Positions 14,371 to 22,998 of a stretch of 48,192 nt of DNA are shown here, piece after piece. The notes under the pieces are model-generated. The model did not search any database. It had not been told where the DNA came from and saw only the letters and a program-made list of their open reading frames with translations. The stretch covers positions 1-48,192 of the forward strand of contig JBARVL010000440.1 of NCBI GenBank assembly GCA_049646245.1, in the 5' to 3' direction. Origin of the DNA: Crinalium sp049646245 (GTDB lineage: Bacteria; Cyanobacteriota; Cyanobacteriia; Cyanobacteriales; PCC-9333). The position numbers were made by a program, and so were the translations under genes. Positions within the stretch are counted from its first letter, which is position 1; every line of letters starts with the position of its first letter.

Positions 14371-14820
14371 ATGACTAACAACAATCGCTTACCACTAATC
14401 CCACACATACTCGTCATCGACGACGTAGAAGATGACCTTGAGCTTGCGAAGATGGCTCTTAAGCAGATAAAAACGGAGTATCGCGTCACGACCTGTCAAC
14501 ACGGGCGAGAAGCCTTAGACATCCTAAACGACCCAAGTATTCCCTATCCAGATCTCATATTGCTTGACTGGAAAATGCCTCGGATGTCTGGACTTGATGT
14601 GCTTAAAATTCTCAAAGCCCCTAACTCGAAGCATAAACATATCCCCGTCTGCATTTTTACCACCTCAACCTCACCCATAGATATTGCACAAGCCTATGAA
14701 AACTACGCCAATGTATACATAGAAAAACCGATCAATTTTAGTGATTTAATCACTCTCCTAAATCACTCAAGCCTATACTGGCTACAAACCGCTACCCTGC
14801 TTCCTAAAAACAAGTTATAA
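14371..14820 (+). CDS. Rcp1-like single-domain response regulator
   Basis: 149 residues, a REC domain without an output domain. Acidic pocket DDVEDD at residues 16-21, phospho-acceptor Asp in LILLDWKMPRMSG (about 68), the Thr in CIFTTST (about 101) and Lys in YIEKPIN (about 121). The pattern DVEDDxxLxxxALK and DWKMPxMSG is that of the Rcp1 family, partners of cyanobacterial phytochrome-type kinases. It is 33 bp downstream of the kinase and 2 bp upstream of a second regulator, so all three form one operon. Confidence 0.92.
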   Translation: MTNNNRLPLIPHILVIDDVEDDLELAKMALKQIKTEYRVTTCQHGREALDILNDPSIPYPDLILLDWKMPRMSGLDVLKILKAPNSKHKHIPVCIFTTSTSPIDIAQAYENYANVYIEKPINFSDLITLLNHSSLYWLQTATLLPKNKL

Positions 14821-14822
14821 CA

Positions 14823-15587
14823 ATGCTTAATATTTTACTAATAGAGGATAATTACGACGACGCGGAACAAACCAGGTTGCAGTTAATCAAGTCCGGTGAG
14901 CCGTTCAACATTGATCATGTTGTTAGTTTTGGGGCGGCAATTGATGCCTTAGAGAGTGGTGGCAAGACTCGATACAACATGATCTTATTGGATTTGGGGC
15001 TACCTGATCTAAAGGGTCAGGATATGCTTAACCAGGCTTTAAATACCCTCAAAAGGTACGAAATTCCTGTCACCGTTTTGACAGGGCTACAAGACCTTAC
15101 GTTAATGAAGAGTGTTAAAAAAAGCGGGGTCGAATTCTTATACAAAGACGAAGTACTACTAAATAACAGTGGGCTGCTCAGTGCTTTATACTCGGTTCTT
15201 GCCACAAATCCGCACCCGAACTTATCCAGGGGAGATCAAGGCTCCCACCTAGAAACACGACTTGCTGTGCTAGAAACTAATTTTGCTAATTTAAAAAGAG
15301 ATATTGAAGAACTGAAAGTCGAAAAACTATCAGCCCGTATTGCAGTAATTGAAGAAAATATCCATGAATTCAAATTCAGTCTTAAAACAATAAACGAAAC
15401 AGCTTCGCAAGCCAACGCAGCGACAAATTCTAGAGTGGATCAGTTAGATAAAAATCGCAAAGAATTTGCTTTAGAAAAATACAAAGCTCAAATTCAAATA
15501 GTTTTACTTGTAGCAGGAGGCTTCGTAGCAGCGTTCCTACCTAAAATCATAGCGTTTATTCAGTTATGGATAGACAAAATTTTTTAA
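14823..15587 (+). CDS. Membrane-anchored response regulator (REC, coiled coil, TM helix)
   Basis: 254 residues. The REC domain (1-125) has LIEDNYDDAE, phospho-acceptor LLDLGLPDLKG and TVLTGLQD, with Lys in FLYKDEV. It is followed by a ~80-residue coiled coil (ETRLAVLETNFANLKRDIEE onward). The C-terminal helix QIVLLVAGGFVAAFLPKIIAFI is a probable membrane anchor. Response regulators ending in a membrane helix are unusual; the tail resembles small phage-type coiled-coil/TM proteins, so this may be a fusion. It ends overlapping by 4 bp the convergent holin-like gene. Confidence 0.85.
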   Translation: MLNILLIEDNYDDAEQTRLQLIKSGEPFNIDHVVSFGAAIDALESGGKTRYNMILLDLGLPDLKGQDMLNQALNTLKRYEIPVTVLTGLQDLTLMKSVKKSGVEFLYKDEVLLNNSGLLSALYSVLATNPHPNLSRGDQGSHLETRLAVLETNFANLKRDIEELKVEKLSARIAVIEENIHEFKFSLKTINETASQANAATNSRVDQLDKNRKEFALEKYKAQIQIVLLVAGGFVAAFLPKIIAFIQLWIDKIF

Positions 15588-15880
15588 CCCTCTGATTCTT
15601 TGGCGGGAGGGATTAAATCACTCCTATTGGGCCCTGGAAGCCAATCGGGTGTGTAAACCTCGTCTCTGGCTTCGATTCTACCTTTTATGCCTAAGCCTGC
15701 CGAAGCCATCGCCATAGCGATCGCGCCCATATCAGCAGCGGTTACACGACCTTTCTCAAACTGGCTAACTACGTAAGGGGTGATTGCAAGAACAGCGGTA
15801 CACACGAAGCCCCAGAAGGTTTGACTGGAAAACAAGCTTTTCGCTTCTGCCTTAAAAGTCGAAGGTTTATTGGTATCCAT
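15584..15880 (-). CDS. Holin-like small membrane protein
   Basis: 98 residues. First membrane helix FWGFVCTAVLAITPYVVSQF (about 19-38), a second hydrophobic stretch DMGAIAMAMASAGLGIKG (about 51-68), then a polar tail with EVYTPDWLPGPNRSD. Two short helices and a tail with YTPxxLPGPN recall holin-like proteins of cyanobacterial prophages. It closes the leftward tail-like gene cluster, a usual place for lysis genes. Function inferred from topology and context. Confidence 0.55.
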   Translation of the reverse strand: MDTNKPSTFKAEAKSLFSSQTFWGFVCTAVLAITPYVVSQFEKGRVTAADMGAIAMAMASAGLGIKGRIEARDEVYTPDWLPGPNRSDLIPPAKESEG

Positions 15881-15905
15881 TGATTTTGTCTCCTCATAAA
15901 ATTAG

Positions 15906-16373
15906 CTAGGAAGTAAAAAAATATTCTTCTTTTTTAGTAGCCCAAGTAAACTTACCTCCCTTAAATTTTAAAGTAATCTCTGTTGAGATAACCGAATCCC
16001 TCGATTGCAAATCCCTAAACATTTCAGGTAAAAATAGTTCTTTGCATACATATAAGACTTTCTCTAATTGCTGCTGTTTAACTTCGTCCCAGTCATCAAT
16101 CAATAATGATTGCGGTTTGCAATACCGCTCTCCTAACTTAGCCCAATCCATTTTTAACTTCTCTTCGTTTCTGTGCCGGATCTGAAAAGCAGGATCTCCT
16201 TTGCGTAGCAAAAGTATTACTTCCGCGATCGCTTCACCACCTTGATTTTCGCGACTAATATCTAAGGCGGTAGAAACAAACATTCGGACAACTCCAAGTA
16301 AATCTGCTTCATTACTTCTAGACTTGACTCCCTTCTGTACTATCCCGACAATCTGAGGCTGTTGTTTTTTCAT
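15906..16373 (-). CDS. Hypothetical protein of the tail-like cluster
   Basis: 155 residues, starting MKKQQPQIVGIVQKGVKSRS. Mixed helical, with LLGVVRMFVSTALDI and KQQQLEKVLYVCKELFLPEMF, ending in a beta-rich tail. No motif recognised. It lies in a tight leftward operon, 20 bp after the baseplate-like gene. Confidence 0.72.
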   Translation of the reverse strand: MKKQQPQIVGIVQKGVKSRSNEADLLGVVRMFVSTALDISRENQGGEAIAEVILLLRKGDPAFQIRHRNEEKLKMDWAKLGERYCKPQSLLIDDWDEVKQQQLEKVLYVCKELFLPEMFRDLQSRDSVISTEITLKFKGGKFTWATKKEEYFFTS

Positions 16374-16393
16374 TTTAAAAATTAAAGTAAAAT

Positions 16394-16879
16394 TTACTTC
16401 AAGTAAACGCTATTGAGAAATTCCTTAGTCTTCCCAGTAGCAAGAGCATCCAGAAGTCCAATACTATTGCTAGAGAACAGTGGAAACTCCAGTGAATACC
16501 TCTGAGAAGCATTGACAGGAACAAAACTAATTTCGGTCAACAAAGAAGTCATGTAAGTCTCGTCAATTGTTACATCCACTTTTATGCTTGAAGCATCAGA
16601 AACCCACTTAGCAATTTCCTCCGTAAGATGATGAGTCCAGTAATCAACCGGAAAAGAGTTCATGGGAATAAATAAATCCATCGCTATCCCAAAATCAGGG
16701 GGATGGATTTCGCCCTTGCGGATAAGGCAAATAGATAAAATTTCGTGACTAATTCGTCGCGCTCCGCTGACAATATTAGGATATCCCAAATCGTCTGCCG
16801 CAGGCCAGGGCGACCACGTACTTTGCAGGAACACAGATTGCGGCGGCAGATTGGATCTACGGGAGGTTAGTGGCGGCAT
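16394..16879 (-). CDS. gp25-like (W-type) phage baseplate protein
   Basis: 161 residues. The segment ISHEILSICLIRKGEIHPPDFGIAMDLFIP (about 43-72) follows the gp25 pattern: a helix, then LxRxGExxxxPxFGxxxxxxLF. A helical stretch LTEEIAKWVSDASSIKVD matches the following I..W..RI.V part. T4 gp25 and its relatives form the baseplate wedge of contractile tails and related injection machines. The presence of such a protein next to fibre-like genes supports a tail-derived cluster. No sheath or tube gene is recognised in the window. Confidence 0.55.
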   Translation of the reverse strand: MPPLTSRRSNLPPQSVFLQSTWSPWPAADDLGYPNIVSGARRISHEILSICLIRKGEIHPPDFGIAMDLFIPMNSFPVDYWTHHLTEEIAKWVSDASSIKVDVTIDETYMTSLLTEISFVPVNASQRYSLEFPLFSSNSIGLLDALATGKTKEFLNSVYLK

Positions 16880-16893
16880 GATGTTATGAGGGA

Positions 16894-16913
16894 AACGTGT
16901 TGATCAACACGTT
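16894..16913. repeat. 20-bp palindrome copy 3 (perfect)
   Basis: AACGTGTTGATCAACACGTT. It lies in the gap between two genes of the leftward operon and overlaps the stop codon of the upstream one (TAA on the minus strand at 16912-16914). Confidence 0.9.
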
Positions 16914-17205
16914 AGTTGGTTGAGCCAAAAAAATTAACCTTCTCTTCACCAAACGGTAAATTCGTCTGCAAGACAGAAAGTTCGACAATACCTCCAACCT
17001 CAGTCAAGACATCTTTGCTTAAAAAACTGGGGGTAGTAATTGCTAACAAAACTGGTATCGGAGACTTTTGGATCACCTCCAAAAGTTCCAGCGAGGTAGT
17101 AGCATCATCTACCCATTCAACCTTTGCAGCTAAGTATCCTGCCCTTGCAAGGACAGAGTATAGCTGTGCGCTTATAGCTAATTGACTATAATTCCGTTCT
17201 TTCAC
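16912..17205 (-). CDS. Hypothetical protein of the tail-like cluster
   Basis: 97 residues, starting MKERNYSQLAISAQLYSVLA. Alternating helix and strand with TTSLELLEVIQKSPIPVLLAI. No motif recognised. It starts 4 bp after the stop of the large fibre-like gene, so translational coupling is likely. Confidence 0.7.
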   Translation of the reverse strand: MKERNYSQLAISAQLYSVLARAGYLAAKVEWVDDATTSLELLEVIQKSPIPVLLAITTPSFLSKDVLTEVGGIVELSVLQTNLPFGEEKVNFFGSTN

Positions 17206-17209
17206 TTTA

Positions 17210-20200
17210 TTAAACCAAGATACTACTTAAACCAAATTTACCAGCAATTATTTTTTCCACTTGCTGCGCCTCAGCTATAGACAAGCTAGCGTTAGCAAAT
17301 CCAAAGTAACCTACCAAAGCGTTGAGCCATTGGTCAAATCCAGCGCCATTGTCCGTACCTAGCGCACCAATTGTAAAATAACGACGGCTGAAATCTTGAG
17401 CCAGTCCAAAAGTAGTATCCCCAAAATTAGCCCCGTTGAGTCGGAAATTCACCATGCCATCCCAACCTTGAATCACAGTAACAAGCGCCCAATTAGCCAT
17501 CAAGTTAGTTGCGGAAGTCGCAGTATTCGTTGTGAAATAGCGATCGCCGTAGTTACCTGTATTTGCGTCAAGCATATTTATCCCAAAAGTACCGCCATTG
17601 TAGTAAAGCCAAATTCGGCATCTATCTCGGTTTGCATCGGCACTGTTCCCCTGGTTGTCGATCAACGATCCGCCAAGACTATATAAACACTGTCCTCCAT
17701 GCCCACTCATAAGCTTAAGCAGCATGAACGATGTCATCCCCTTGGATGGTAAGATATTTTTCCCAGGGGTGGGTAATTTAAGATAATTGCCGACAACGTG
17801 ATCAAAGCGGATTGCTGACTTAGAGTTGATCGCATTAGCAACCAAAAGAGGCTTCCTAGTATCATCGGCAGGCCCATCAGCATTACCGCTATAAGATGTC
17901 TGGTCTGTGACAGAAACTACGCGGTTACTGGCATCAACGACAGTATTCAAATCAAAATCAAAAACCGCCTTAAACTCTGGATAGATTAATTCAGGGTGTA
18001 CTGCGGGATAAACGGCAGGGTCAGCACCAGTGACATAGCCATACGAACCTGTAACAGCTTTGCCGCGATCGCCATCATTAAAGGTTAACGCCCCAGATTG
18101 AAAATTAGCGGAAATTTGATTCGGCGCTGGGGCAGTATTACGATTACGCAAAATTGTCGCTGGATCGGCATAGCCTGCAATCGTAATTGAGTGTAAATTC
18201 ACAGCATCTGCTTCAAATGCGGCAAAAGCTGGATCTTTCAATGTAGCGTCACTTCCATAAGGAGAAGCATTAACAATCAAGGCGGGTACTCCAGTTGCAG
18301 GGACTGTCCCACTAATAGACTGGTTTTTCAACAAAGGTTTGAGGTAGAACGAACTTTCGATGGACAAAGGTTCCCTATTGGATTTCAATACACCCTTGCA
18401 GTAAGCCTGAGTATAGTAGTCTCCAGCATTGAAAGATGGCGTAGTTGTTCCCTCGGCAAACGCAATAGACAGCCCCCCAAATTTAGGGGGAAGGGCTTGG
18501 GCATCTGCGTGTGTAGCTTTGGCTCCAGCGTTGCCCAACACCCAGTCAAGACCGTCCCACCCGTATTCTTTCCATGCTGTTGTATCTGTACCTCCTCTTC
18601 CAGCAAACAAATACCGGAGTCTGTAACCATCTAAAACTATACCGTCGCCCATGTGAAGCAAATGCTTGATAGCCCCGCCAGTATGCAAATCATTGAAAGT
18701 TGAATTTGGTACAACTGCTCCGGTAATGTCCACAAGCTTGTCTCTAAGGATCAGCTTATCTCCAATAAAGTTAATCCCGCATCCTGGCGGGTATTCGTTA
18801 CTACCACCTCGAAAATCAAAGTGTTGAGCAAGTCCGTAGGTAAGTTTTCGAGGATAACCCTGTTGTCCGAAGAAAGCCCAAAAACTCCCCGTATCAGAGA
18901 CATCCAAACAGCGAGGTCGGCGAATATTATCGTAATCCGGTGGGTAGCCCCAATCAGTACCCTGAGCGATCGCAATGCCCGTCGCCATTGCCCACCACGT
19001 CATTTTCACGTTATTCGTCACAGGTGAATGAACAATCAGCATCTGATCATCGAGATGCTCTGGATCTACCTTGAGGTAATTGATCTTGGTATAATCCGCA
19101 GGAGGTAGATTTGCAGAACTAAAATCCAGGGCGGCTGTCCAATCATCGCTGCAAGAAAGTCTATCCGAGAAAAAAGCAAAGACTCTATTGTTTCTACCTA
19201 CGTCAACGGCGTAGCAAGGAGTAGCACTCAGTAAAGTAACTGCATTTGCGGAAATTTGAAACAATCCCGCAGTTCTACAAGCTACATAAATATTGCCACC
19301 AGGAACGCAGGCTACTTGAGCAATATCGGTAACGGGCAATGCTGGAACTGTCGTGGCATCCCAATTACTGAAATTGCCTGACATGATATCAAGCTTTGTA
19401 ACACCAGTTGAATCATATTGAACAATTTCTGTATCAGAGTACCTGAGATCTTGACAAGAATTATTTGTATAATCCTTGGTTTGCCCAACGATTTGCCATC
19501 CGTGCATCCCAGGCGCAGCCGGAACCATTGGATTTCGGAATGGGGTAAAAACAAACTCATCATTCCAGGTATTTCCGGCATACCCAAAAGTAGGGCGGAC
19601 GGCAATTTTGTATGTCGAAGTACCAACATTCCCTGTTGCGACAATACTGATCCTGAACATCTGCGGATACAGACTACTCCAGTTACCACTGAAGTTCGGA
19701 ACGCCAGATCCAAAGGCTAGCTTTTGCGGATCATAAAAAGGCATTGTCGCGTCAGAAGAGTGACTGAATTTTACCTGGGCTGGACTACGATCAGGGGGGA
19801 AAATAGCACGGGAAGCAAGCGCGGCCCCAGCATAGTAGCCTGCCTCAACCGAATTCCCTGGATCACTAAGTCCCTGTAGAAGCAAGTTAAACAGCCTGCC
19901 GACATGAAAATCCTGTGAGAAGTTTTTTCCTAGCTTTGTTTTGAAGTAATTACCAAAAAATATTGGAGTTGTTCGACCTTCCCACCCTGCGGAGTCTTGT
20001 CCACTAAGGCTCGTTATTTCGTTGAATCCATAAAACAAATCCTTATATCCTAGATTAGCGGCAGGAGGGGAGGCGGGAGAAGTAGATGTATTGCCTATAA
20101 AGTAGAGTTGCCAATGTTGCGACGCATACCCTTGATAGCTCTTGCCGAACAAGGCTTTAAGGAAATCGCTGCTGGCGCGAGAACTAAGATTCAGTCCAGC

Positions 20201-20716
20201 ACCTGGCGAAAGCACTACTTGAATTCGATAAAATAGCTCCAGAATATCATTAACGCCCTGGGTACAGGGCAAATCCAGCAAGGTGTAAGCGTAAGCCTGC
20301 TGGGTTTGCGGGGAAGCGTAGTTATCGTTAGAAGCAGCCGCAGTAAGAAAAATTGTGCGAAAACTCCTTACCGCACCGATAAACAGAATTCTGTTTTGGA
20401 TTTGTCCATAAGGTGGGTTAGCAGCGGGGAAAATCTTGGGCGATACAACCCCAGTTGCGATAAATCCCACCGCAGCGATCGCGTCAACAAGATAATTATC
20501 CTTTCTAGGCGGGACGGTAGATGTACTAATCCCAATTCGCAACTCAGCAAATATGCCTGGGGTGAAATGTCCTCCGTACCCATAATATCGATCCCGCAGT
20601 ATATGTCTTAAAGTCTCGTCTGGAATCAAATTTGATTGTTTTTGAATACTTTTTATCTCACCAGTCGTAGCATCAATTACCCTAATTTCTACTTCACCCT
20701 TAAGTTGCAATTCCAT
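17210..20716 (-). CDS. Tail-fibre-like protein with C-terminal LamG-like domain
   Basis: 1168 residues, the largest gene of the accessory half. The N-terminal ~200 residues (MELQLKGEVEIRVIDATTGE...) look like a phage tail protein anchoring domain. The middle is a long beta-rich region with repeated short strand/turn units, including a stretch with beta-propeller-like spacing (about 470-700). Residues ~940-1160 form a LamG/concanavalin-like domain: KAVFDFDLNTVVD, IRFDHVVGNYLKLP, FMLLKL and NALVGYFGFANASLSIAEAQ. Receptor or polysaccharide binding at a tail tip is the likely role. A strong AAGGAG site precedes the ATG. Its 3' end lies next to the small gene and the gp25-like gene, as in tail operons. 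Confidence 0.7.
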   Translation of the reverse strand: MELQLKGEVEIRVIDATTGEIKSIQKQSNLIPDETLRHILRDRYYGYGGHFTPGIFAELRIGISTSTVPPRKDNYLVDAIAAVGFIATGVVSPKIFPAANPPYGQIQNRILFIGAVRSFRTIFLTAAASNDNYASPQTQQAYAYTLLDLPCTQGVNDILELFYRIQVVLSPGAGLNLSSRASSDFLKALFGKSYQGYASQHWQLYFIGNTSTSPASPPAANLGYKDLFYGFNEITSLSGQDSAGWEGRTTPIFFGNYFKTKLGKNFSQDFHVGRLFNLLLQGLSDPGNSVEAGYYAGAALASRAIFPPDRSPAQVKFSHSSDATMPFYDPQKLAFGSGVPNFSGNWSSLYPQMFRISIVATGNVGTSTYKIAVRPTFGYAGNTWNDEFVFTPFRNPMVPAAPGMHGWQIVGQTKDYTNNSCQDLRYSDTEIVQYDSTGVTKLDIMSGNFSNWDATTVPALPVTDIAQVACVPGGNIYVACRTAGLFQISANAVTLLSATPCYAVDVGRNNRVFAFFSDRLSCSDDWTAALDFSSANLPPADYTKINYLKVDPEHLDDQMLIVHSPVTNNVKMTWWAMATGIAIAQGTDWGYPPDYDNIRRPRCLDVSDTGSFWAFFGQQGYPRKLTYGLAQHFDFRGGSNEYPPGCGINFIGDKLILRDKLVDITGAVVPNSTFNDLHTGGAIKHLLHMGDGIVLDGYRLRYLFAGRGGTDTTAWKEYGWDGLDWVLGNAGAKATHADAQALPPKFGGLSIAFAEGTTTPSFNAGDYYTQAYCKGVLKSNREPLSIESSFYLKPLLKNQSISGTVPATGVPALIVNASPYGSDATLKDPAFAAFEADAVNLHSITIAGYADPATILRNRNTAPAPNQISANFQSGALTFNDGDRGKAVTGSYGYVTGADPAVYPAVHPELIYPEFKAVFDFDLNTVVDASNRVVSVTDQTSYSGNADGPADDTRKPLLVANAINSKSAIRFDHVVGNYLKLPTPGKNILPSKGMTSFMLLKLMSGHGGQCLYSLGGSLIDNQGNSADANRDRCRIWLYYNGGTFGINMLDANTGNYGDRYFTTNTATSATNLMANWALVTVIQGWDGMVNFRLNGANFGDTTFGLAQDFSRRYFTIGALGTDNGAGFDQWLNALVGYFGFANASLSIAEAQQVEKIIAGKFGLSSILV

Positions 20717-20741
20717 TACTTTCTCCTTGTTATAGATAAGA

Positions 20742-21758
20742 CTAAATGACTAAGTTACTACGATTAAATATCATGGAAGTTACAGACCATTCGGCAGCGA
20801 AACTGTCAAGTTGAAGCCCCATTTCATCAACTGGCTCAGGTTCTGGAGAAACTCCACGAGCAAAAAGGTATGTGTCAACAGCCTGAGACTCAGAGCTAAA
20901 ACCATCCAGAGAAGTTGCTGAAAAAGAATCTGTCGTCTCCACCGGAATTAAGGTAGTGTTAAAAGCAAATGGACTTGGAATTGATTCAGAGGAAAAAGCG
21001 TCTAAACTAGGCAGTGTTATTTGATCATCCGAAGCGATCAATAGTACTGGAATCTGCTGTTTTGACAAGAAAGCCCTATCAATTACAAAAGGCTGTCCAT
21101 AAGCTATCCGTTCGCTATTTAGAGATTTGTAGACACTCCTGAAGCGATAAAAACCTGGAATTACATTGATCGTGCAATCAATTGTTTGAGATACAAGAAA
21201 TTCAGCAACGTCAATATAAATACCTGTAGAATTTCTCTGCAAAACAGTGCTATAAAGATTTTCTGTATTAGCAGGTAACTTCCAATTAACGCGGACAGAA
21301 TTAGGATCGCCCTGAATAAAACTCCCCTGCAAAGAAGCGGGTGGCTGAATATCGCCCCCCATATACAATGTAGTCGAAACAATATCTACAGAAATGTAGC
21401 TTAAACTAAATTCAGGGACGAGACTGGGCGCATCAGATAACGAGGTAGGGGTAGTATAAATTGTAAGCGTATCAATCTTTTCATTGATACCACTTCCAGC
21501 CGACAACTCTAAAATAATCGGCTCTTGATCTATAACAGTCCCAACCGTATCTTGAGACAGTCCGTGTACGGGAGTGTTTAAATTATTTGGCTCGTCAATA
21601 ATAACCATCCTGCCCGATATCTGTCGCCACGAAACAGGAATTGCAGGGTTGTCCAAGGTAGCTTGCCCAATGATTACCCAGTCAGAGCAAATCACATATA
21701 TGTCAGGGCCAGCACTGAGAATAAAGGCATCTTCTGGAATATACAACCACCTCTGCAT
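20742..21758 (-). CDS. Tail-cluster protein with FN3-like domain
   Basis: 338 residues. N-terminal beta domain (MQRWLYIPEDAFILSAGPDI), then an FN3-like segment at about 120-215 with PPASLQGSFIQGD, SVRVNWKLP and GFYRFRSVYKS. The C-terminal ~110 residues contain repeats of SLDxFSSES (LPSLDAFSSESIPSP, TSLDGFSSESQAV, LQLDSFAAEWSV), an apparent short tandem motif. FN3-like and repeat-rich proteins are usual in tail appendages. Start and the upstream gene's stop overlap by one base. Confidence 0.6.
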   Translation of the reverse strand: MQRWLYIPEDAFILSAGPDIYVICSDWVIIGQATLDNPAIPVSWRQISGRMVIIDEPNNLNTPVHGLSQDTVGTVIDQEPIILELSAGSGINEKIDTLTIYTTPTSLSDAPSLVPEFSLSYISVDIVSTTLYMGGDIQPPASLQGSFIQGDPNSVRVNWKLPANTENLYSTVLQRNSTGIYIDVAEFLVSQTIDCTINVIPGFYRFRSVYKSLNSERIAYGQPFVIDRAFLSKQQIPVLLIASDDQITLPSLDAFSSESIPSPFAFNTTLIPVETTDSFSATSLDGFSSESQAVDTYLFARGVSPEPEPVDEMGLQLDSFAAEWSVTSMIFNRSNLVI

Positions 21759-22480
21759 TAAGCCTCCCAGTCAGATGTGACTGAATAATTCAACGCCAGT
21801 CCGATTGAGTCAAGCGCCATAACCTCATCTCTTTTTCTAGTCCGCGCTCCAGAGATAATGCCCGTAGCCATCCTAAATTCAGCATCCTTTTTCAGAATAG
21901 TTTGGGCAAGTTCTAGCTCAGTAATACTTCGACGACTAGATACGATCTCCTGCTTAAACCATGCAGGTACTTGAAACTCTTTGCCCTCGTCATGCAGTTT
22001 AATAATATTTTGTGCGACCTGTATTTTAATAGGCCACGAATAAGAAGCTTCTGTTTGTCGTCCTGCCACAATTGCCTTGTTACGCTCCTCCGCCTCTACG
22101 TCTATTGCGACAATTAACCTTTGCTTAATTTCTTGCAATGATTGCCCTAGACTCACACCTGCGGTAGGTATAGGTCTTTCGCCCTTGACGTAAGACGAAA
22201 CACCGTTAATATAGTAATCTCCCTTCTCCCAGAAAGGGGGGACACTCACGGTTCCAGAACTGGTAGAAAGACAAGTCAGAGTTTTTTCAGGGATATAGTC
22301 AAACTCCAAAACATTTTGAATCATCCCATCAGCACTGAATACCGCATAACTCGGTTCCAAAACTAAAAATTCTTTTAAAGCAATATCCAAAGACTGATCG
22401 CCGTTGGTAATAATAATCTGTCCGTCTAGCGTATGCCTAAATCGCTTTGCCACATTAAACCAATTATTTTGCTCTTTCAC
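21758..22480 (-). CDS. Hypothetical tail-cluster protein
   Basis: 240 residues. The N-terminal ~100 residues are beta-rich (HTLDGQIIITNGDQSLDI). From residue ~115 it is helical: SLQEIKQRLIVAIDVEAEE, PIKIQVAQNIIKLHDEG, and SITELELAQTILKKDAEF. The helical part resembles domains found at the end of phage fibre or chaperone-like proteins, but I cannot name it. First gene of the transcript that continues into the FN3-like and fibre-like genes. Confidence 0.6.
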   Translation of the reverse strand: MKEQNNWFNVAKRFRHTLDGQIIITNGDQSLDIALKEFLVLEPSYAVFSADGMIQNVLEFDYIPEKTLTCLSTSSGTVSVPPFWEKGDYYINGVSSYVKGERPIPTAGVSLGQSLQEIKQRLIVAIDVEAEERNKAIVAGRQTEASYSWPIKIQVAQNIIKLHDEGKEFQVPAWFKQEIVSSRRSITELELAQTILKKDAEFRMATGIISGARTRKRDEVMALDSIGLALNYSVTSDWEA

Positions 22481-22509
22481 TGTATCATTGCCACAGCAGC
22501 CTACGCACT

Positions 22510-22547
22510 AAAAAACCTCCAGACATCTATAGATGCCTGGAGGTTTA
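22510..22547. terminator. Terminator hairpin
   Basis: Stem AAACCTCCAG / CTGGAGGTTT with an inner ATCTATAGAT dyad. It separates the single gene 22558-22923 from the tail operon on the minus strand. Confidence 0.7.
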
Positions 22548-22557
22548 AATACCAAGA

Positions 22558-22923
22558 TCAAGCAAGTACTGCCTGATCCTGATAGAGTGCGATCGCCTCT
22601 GCGTAAGTAACTTCGGATATTAAAAATACCCGATTACCCACCTTTTCAATAAGAAAGATTTTTTCCGCATTTTTTAACCAGCGCGAATGCGCGGCTAGCT
22701 GATCGTCTTTTTGCCACTTAACGGGGTTCCTGACCCACCAAAAGCCCTGGCTTTGAGGTGCTTTCCACAACTCTGAGCTATGGGGTTTCAGCGCCCACAA
22801 GAACGCATCGCCCTTCGGCGCTTCTTGTAATGCAATCTTATGAAAGTGGAGCCGTCTAGAACCCTCTAAATTGAGATGAGGATTTTCTCGAACAATTTGC
22901 TCCATATACTGATGTATGTTCAC
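22558..22923 (-). CDS. Hypothetical protein
   Basis: 121 residues with an AAGGAG ribosome binding site. MNIHQYMEQIVRENPHLN, then aromatic-rich stretches (WALKPHSSELWKAPQSQGFW, NPVKWQKDDQLAAHSRWLK) and a C-terminal helix TYAEAIALYQDQAVLA. No family recognised. It stands alone between two hairpins, so it is a separate transcription unit inserted in the leftward cluster. Confidence 0.72.
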   Translation of the reverse strand: MNIHQYMEQIVRENPHLNLEGSRRLHFHKIALQEAPKGDAFLWALKPHSSELWKAPQSQGFWWVRNPVKWQKDDQLAAHSRWLKNAEKIFLIEKVGNRVFLISEVTYAEAIALYQDQAVLA

Positions 22924-22945
22924 AATTTTTCTCCTTTGTTAATTA

Positions 22946-22974
22946 AAAAGCCACCTTGAATATCAAGGTGGCTT
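22946..22974. terminator. Terminator hairpin
   Basis: Stem AAGCCACCTTGA / TCAAGGTGGCTT with an ATA loop. On the minus strand it follows the small gene 22999-23208. Confidence 0.7.
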
Positions 22975-22998
22975 CTGCTTTTTTAGCGAGGCTTGGTT

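Noticed and set aside
18385..19736. Several frames inside the fibre-like gene on both strands
   Set aside because: All are shadows of the 1168-residue gene, with unprotein-like composition.
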